Shown: positions 62,401-64,000 of the stretch, piece after piece
Layout of the letters: every line of letters starts with the position of its first letter
How positions within the stretch are numbered: position 1 is the first letter of the stretch
Source of the DNA: Flavobacterium sufflavum
Lineage (GTDB): Bacteria; Bacteroidota; Bacteroidia; Flavobacteriales; Flavobacteriaceae
Assembly (NCBI RefSeq): GCF_004016525.1
Contig: NZ_SACJ01000007.1
Location: 155,117 to 219,116, forward strand
Length of the DNA: 64,000 nt
Direction of reading: 5' to 3'
Notes under the pieces: model-generated
Databases searched by the model: none
Told to the model about the DNA's origin: nothing
What the model saw: the letters and a program-made list of their open reading frames with translations, nothing else
Position numbers and translations under genes: made by a program

Positions 62401-64000
62401 ATGTTATTGGTTTTCACAATAGCTATTTTCGGTGTAGTACAAATAGGAATCACATTGTCTTCATTAGTAGTTGGTGTATTACCAGATGAATCATTTACAG
62501 GTGAATTATCAGGAGCCAAACCACTCACAGAAGCTCGATTGGTAATTCTACCGGCATCAATATCTTCTTGCATTACGGTGTAACTGGCTTTGAAAATCCA
62601 GGTTTCGTTTACCTCTAAGATATTGTTAGTATTGGTATCACCGCCGCTTTGAAGAGCAATGGCTGATAATCCAGTATGTGGGTCAGAAACGTTTATATTA
62701 TGTAAACTCACATTTCCTGGATTAGTTACTGTAAAGGTATAAGTCACCACATCGCCTACTTTTAAAGTAGCACATCCGTTTTCTCCAGTAGTAATATTAT
62801 TGGATTTCACAATGGCTATTTTAGGGGTAGTACAAATAGTAATTACATTATCTTCATTAGTAGTTGGTGTATTACCAGATGAATCATTTACTGGCGAATT
62901 ATCAGGAGCCAAAGCATTTACTGAAGCCCTGTTGGTGATTTTACCGGCATCAATATCTGCTTGCGTTACGGTGTAATTAGCTTTAAAAATCCAAGTTTCG
63001 TTTACTTCTAGGATATTGTTAGTATTAGCATCACCGCCGCTTTGAAGAGCAATAGCAGATAATCCAGTATGTGGGTCAGAAACGTTTACATTATGTAAAC
63101 TCACATTACCTGGATTAGTTACTGTAAAGGTATAAGTCACCACATCGCCTACTTTTAAAGCAGCACATCCGTTTTCTCCAGTAGTAATGTTATTGTTTTT
63201 TACAATGGCTATTTTAGGAGACTGGGTCAATGGTGTAATTGTACAATCCGGACATTCAGGATTTATTGGACAAGTGGTACAAGGTGTAGGATCTGTTGAT
63301 GTATCTCTTACATCTGAACCGGTAGGAGGGGTTCCAACAACTGTAGCCCAGTTATAAACAAATCCAGTATCAATATCATTTTGTGTAATTGCATGAATTG
63401 CTGTAAAAGTAGAATTATCCGAAACACCTGCAGCAAGTGAAGCAAGTGGACCACCTGAAACTACTGCATTAATATCAGTTACCTTAACGTTTGTTAAAGT
63501 AACATTACTTGTATTAGTCACAACGAAATTATATATTACATTATCACCAATATTAGTTATACCGTCATGATTGGTATCTTGATAAGTACCATCTTTAGTA
63601 ATCTTAATCGAACATGAATTTATAGTTAAGATAACTGGGGTACGGGTTAAACTGATGCAATTTGTTTCATTATTTACTGCTTGTGCATAATAAGTAACTG
63701 TTCCTACAATATTTAGAGTTGGATTATTTACTAGATTACCTCCAATTGCTGATGTATACCAATCAATATGTTGACCAGAAGGAACGGTTGCCATAGCAGT
63801 TAATGTTTGTATTGAAGGAGCCATACATTCGGTTATGTTACCTCCTGAAATTGGCGCGGTAGGTGCAGCATTGTTTTGTAGGGTTACATTATCAAAAGCA
63901 CTACATGTTCCATTGGTCACTGTCCATTTTACTGTTACACTTGTTCCTGCTGCCACTCCCGTAATTGTTGTTGCTGGCGAATTTGGTGTTGTTATTACAG
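59424..64000 (-). CDS. Giant T9SS type B surface protein with DUF11-like repeats, 5' end beyond window
   Basis: At least 1,525 codons, open to the right edge; the apparent start GTG at 63956 is internal, because the frame continues in TTPNSPATTITGVAAGTSV. The cargo has an Ig-like start (NVTLQNNAAPTAPISGGNIT), a DUF11-like domain, five near-identical 131-residue repeats (TPKIAIVKSNNITVGENGC ... ), two further repeat types (PGIALVKTSTFIDTNNDGFA) and Asp/Asn calcium-like loops. The C-terminus is the gliding-motility-associated sorting domain: VVHNAFSPNGDEFNDKFKID and VEIYNRWGILVYETKGYDN, then GTYFYVLKY. It should be exported by the T9SS to the surface and act as an adhesin-like fibre. Partner PorP/SprF is the next gene. 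Confidence 0.93.
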   Translation of the reverse strand, partial: VITTPNSPATTITGVAAGTSVTVKWTVTNGTCSAFDNVTLQNNAAPTAPISGGNITECMAPSIQTLTAMATVPSGQHIDWYTSAIGGNLVNNPTLNIVGTVTYYAQAVNNETNCISLTRTPVILTINSCSIKITKDGTYQDTNHDGITNIGDNVIYNFVVTNTSNVTLTNVKVTDINAVVSGGPLASLAAGVSDNSTFTAIHAITQNDIDTGFVYNWATVVGTPPTGSDVRDTSTDPTPCTTCPINPECPDCTITPLTQSPKIAIVKNNNITTGENGCAALKVGDVVTYTFTVTNPGNVSLHNVNVSDPHTGLSAIALQSGGDANTNNILEVNETWIFKANYTVTQADIDAGKITNRASVNALAPDNSPVNDSSGNTPTTNEDNVITICTTPKIAIVKSNNITTGENGCATLKVGDVVTYTFTVTNPGNVSLHNINVSDPHTGLSAIALQSGGDTNTNNILEVNETWIFKASYTVMQEDIDAGRITNRASVSGLAPDNSPVNDSSGNTPTTNEDNVIPICTTPKIAIVKTNNITVGENGCAALKVGDVVTYTFTVTNPGNVSLHNVNVSDPHTGLSAIALQSGGDANTNNILEVNETWIFKASYTVTQADIDAGKITNRASVSGLAPDNSPVNDLSGNSPTTNEDNIIIICTTPKIAIVKSNNITVGENGCAVLTVGDVVTYTFTVTNPGNVSLHNVNVSDPHTGLSAIALQSGGDANTNNILEVNETWIFKASYTVTQADIDAGRITNRASVSGLAPDNSPVNDLSGNSPTTNEDNVIIICTTPKIAIVKSNNITVGENGCAALKVGDVVTYTFTVTNPGNVSLHNVNVSDPHTGLSAIALQSGGDANTNNILEVNETWIFKANYTVTQADIDAGKITNRASVSGLAPDNSQVNDSSGSTPTTNEDNVITICTTPKITITKEGIFEDTNGNGVTNVGDKVKYTFIVTNTGNTTLTNITVIDEKIPNLSITGGSTTLAIGSSTTFTASYTITQADIDAGFVYNLARVTGTPPIGSNVTATSTDPTPCTNCPIKEDCPACTITVLTQKPGIALVKTSTFIDTNNDGFAQVGEKINYVFAVTNTGNVTITNIAITDNQLPGLTISNSPIVSLAVGVTNSSVIGTYTITQADIDAGKVTNTALAIGKDPKGADVRDVSGTTVNNDTPTDTALPQKPGIALVKTGTFIDTNNDSFAQVGEKINYVFTVTNTGNVTVTNIAITDDQLPGLTISNSPIVSLSVGATNSSVIGVYTITQADIDAGRVTNTALAIGKDPKGADVKDVSGTTIQNDTPTITTLPQSPGLNVDKTAVVTSRGSDSDVYSFVGDVITYTINVTNTGNIILHNIVVKDPLTGLDTTNEPFSLAPGEHKEIVQTHAITVDDLKGNSITNIATANGLTPNNTPITAEDTVVVEKAQVLGCGTIVVHNAFSPNGDEFNDKFKIDNIEDTLCYPENSVEIYNRWGILVYETKGYDNVNNVFKGYSEGRVTVDKNAGLPTGTYFYVLKYTAVGLQGETITKQEQGYLYLTR
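61256..63219 (-). repeat. Five tandem coding repeats of about 393 bp
   Basis: Each copy codes one 131-residue DUF11-like domain beginning TPKIAIVKSNN or SPKIAIVKNNN and ending near SPTTNEDNVI. Nucleotide identity between copies is very high, especially between copies three to five in the coding direction, and spacing is 393-396 bp. Recent duplication or gene conversion is likely; assembly of such a block can also collapse or expand copies. Confidence 0.85.

Noticed and set aside
61256..63219. Long tandem repeat that could be taken for a satellite or CRISPR
   Set aside because: The period of about 393 bp stays in one open frame and codes DUF11-like domains.

Overview
The window is a 64 kb piece of a chromosome from a member of the Bacteroidota, most likely Flavobacterium or a close relative. 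The evidence is the strongly AT-rich sequence, promoters of the Bacteroidota type (TTG, about 20 nt, then TAnnTTTG), two sets of type IX secretion (T9SS) / gliding-motility cell-surface genes, a transcarbamylase of the N-acyl-ornithine type in the arginine pathway, a YtxJ-like protein, and several families of short intergenic hairpin repeats that I associate with Flavobacterium. I saw no tRNA, rRNA, CRISPR array, insertion sequence or prophage. Two genes run off the ends: the RND efflux permease on the left and a giant repeat-rich surface protein on the right.

Layout. 1-6.5 kb: RND efflux permease and membrane-fusion protein, then recG, all on the minus strand. 6.5-8 kb: a two-gene SatD-family/DUF3307 operon behind three phased copies of a 24-bp dyad. 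8.2-13.8 kb: agmatine deiminase and N-carbamoylputrescine amidase (agmatine to putrescine), flanking an OmpA-family protein and a beta-propeller lipoprotein. 14-19.4 kb: a PKD/SprB-repeat surface protein with a T9SS type B C-terminus, plus its PorP/SprF partner. 19.4-24.6 kb: small metabolic and membrane genes (DUF808, pirin, nitroreductase, ABM-domain protein, TonB-C protein, CPBP protease) separated by hairpin repeats. 24.9-28.8 kb: clpB, a ytxJ-like gene and a frameshifted lipoprotein gene. 28.9-39.9 kb: a minus-strand arginine plus proline biosynthesis operon (GNAT, argG, argC, argD, proA, proB, a small membrane protein, argF', argB, argE, argH). 40.3-47.2 kb: a lipoprotein, a sugar MFS transporter divergent from a GH20 hexosaminidase, a WG-repeat protein and a SLATT-like membrane protein. 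47.4-52.7 kb: an ABC-F ATPase, then pyrR-pyrB-hypothetical-rnz-pdxH. 52.9-54.2 kb: two tandem CAP-domain lipoproteins. 54.5-64 kb: a minus-strand surface cluster with a giant DUF11-like repeat protein (T9SS type B), PorP/SprF, three short TPR 'stump' proteins and one full-length PorE-like TPR/propeller/OmpA protein.

How the genes work together. The arginine operon is nearly complete from acyl-glutamate to arginine. Because the carbamoyl transfer is predicted to use an acylated ornithine, argE would act late, on N-acyl-citrulline. The only candidate for the first step (acyl-glutamate synthesis) is the leading GNAT gene. The two T9SS gene sets follow the adhesin-plus-PorP/SprF arrangement, and the second also carries a PorE-like protein. 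The most interesting unexplained items are the SatD/DUF3307 pair with its triple operator, the TPR-stump paralogue family, the lone SLATT-like gene, and the large number of distinct hairpin repeats in gaps of the arginine operon. All functional calls rest on reading sequence and motifs; no database search was run.
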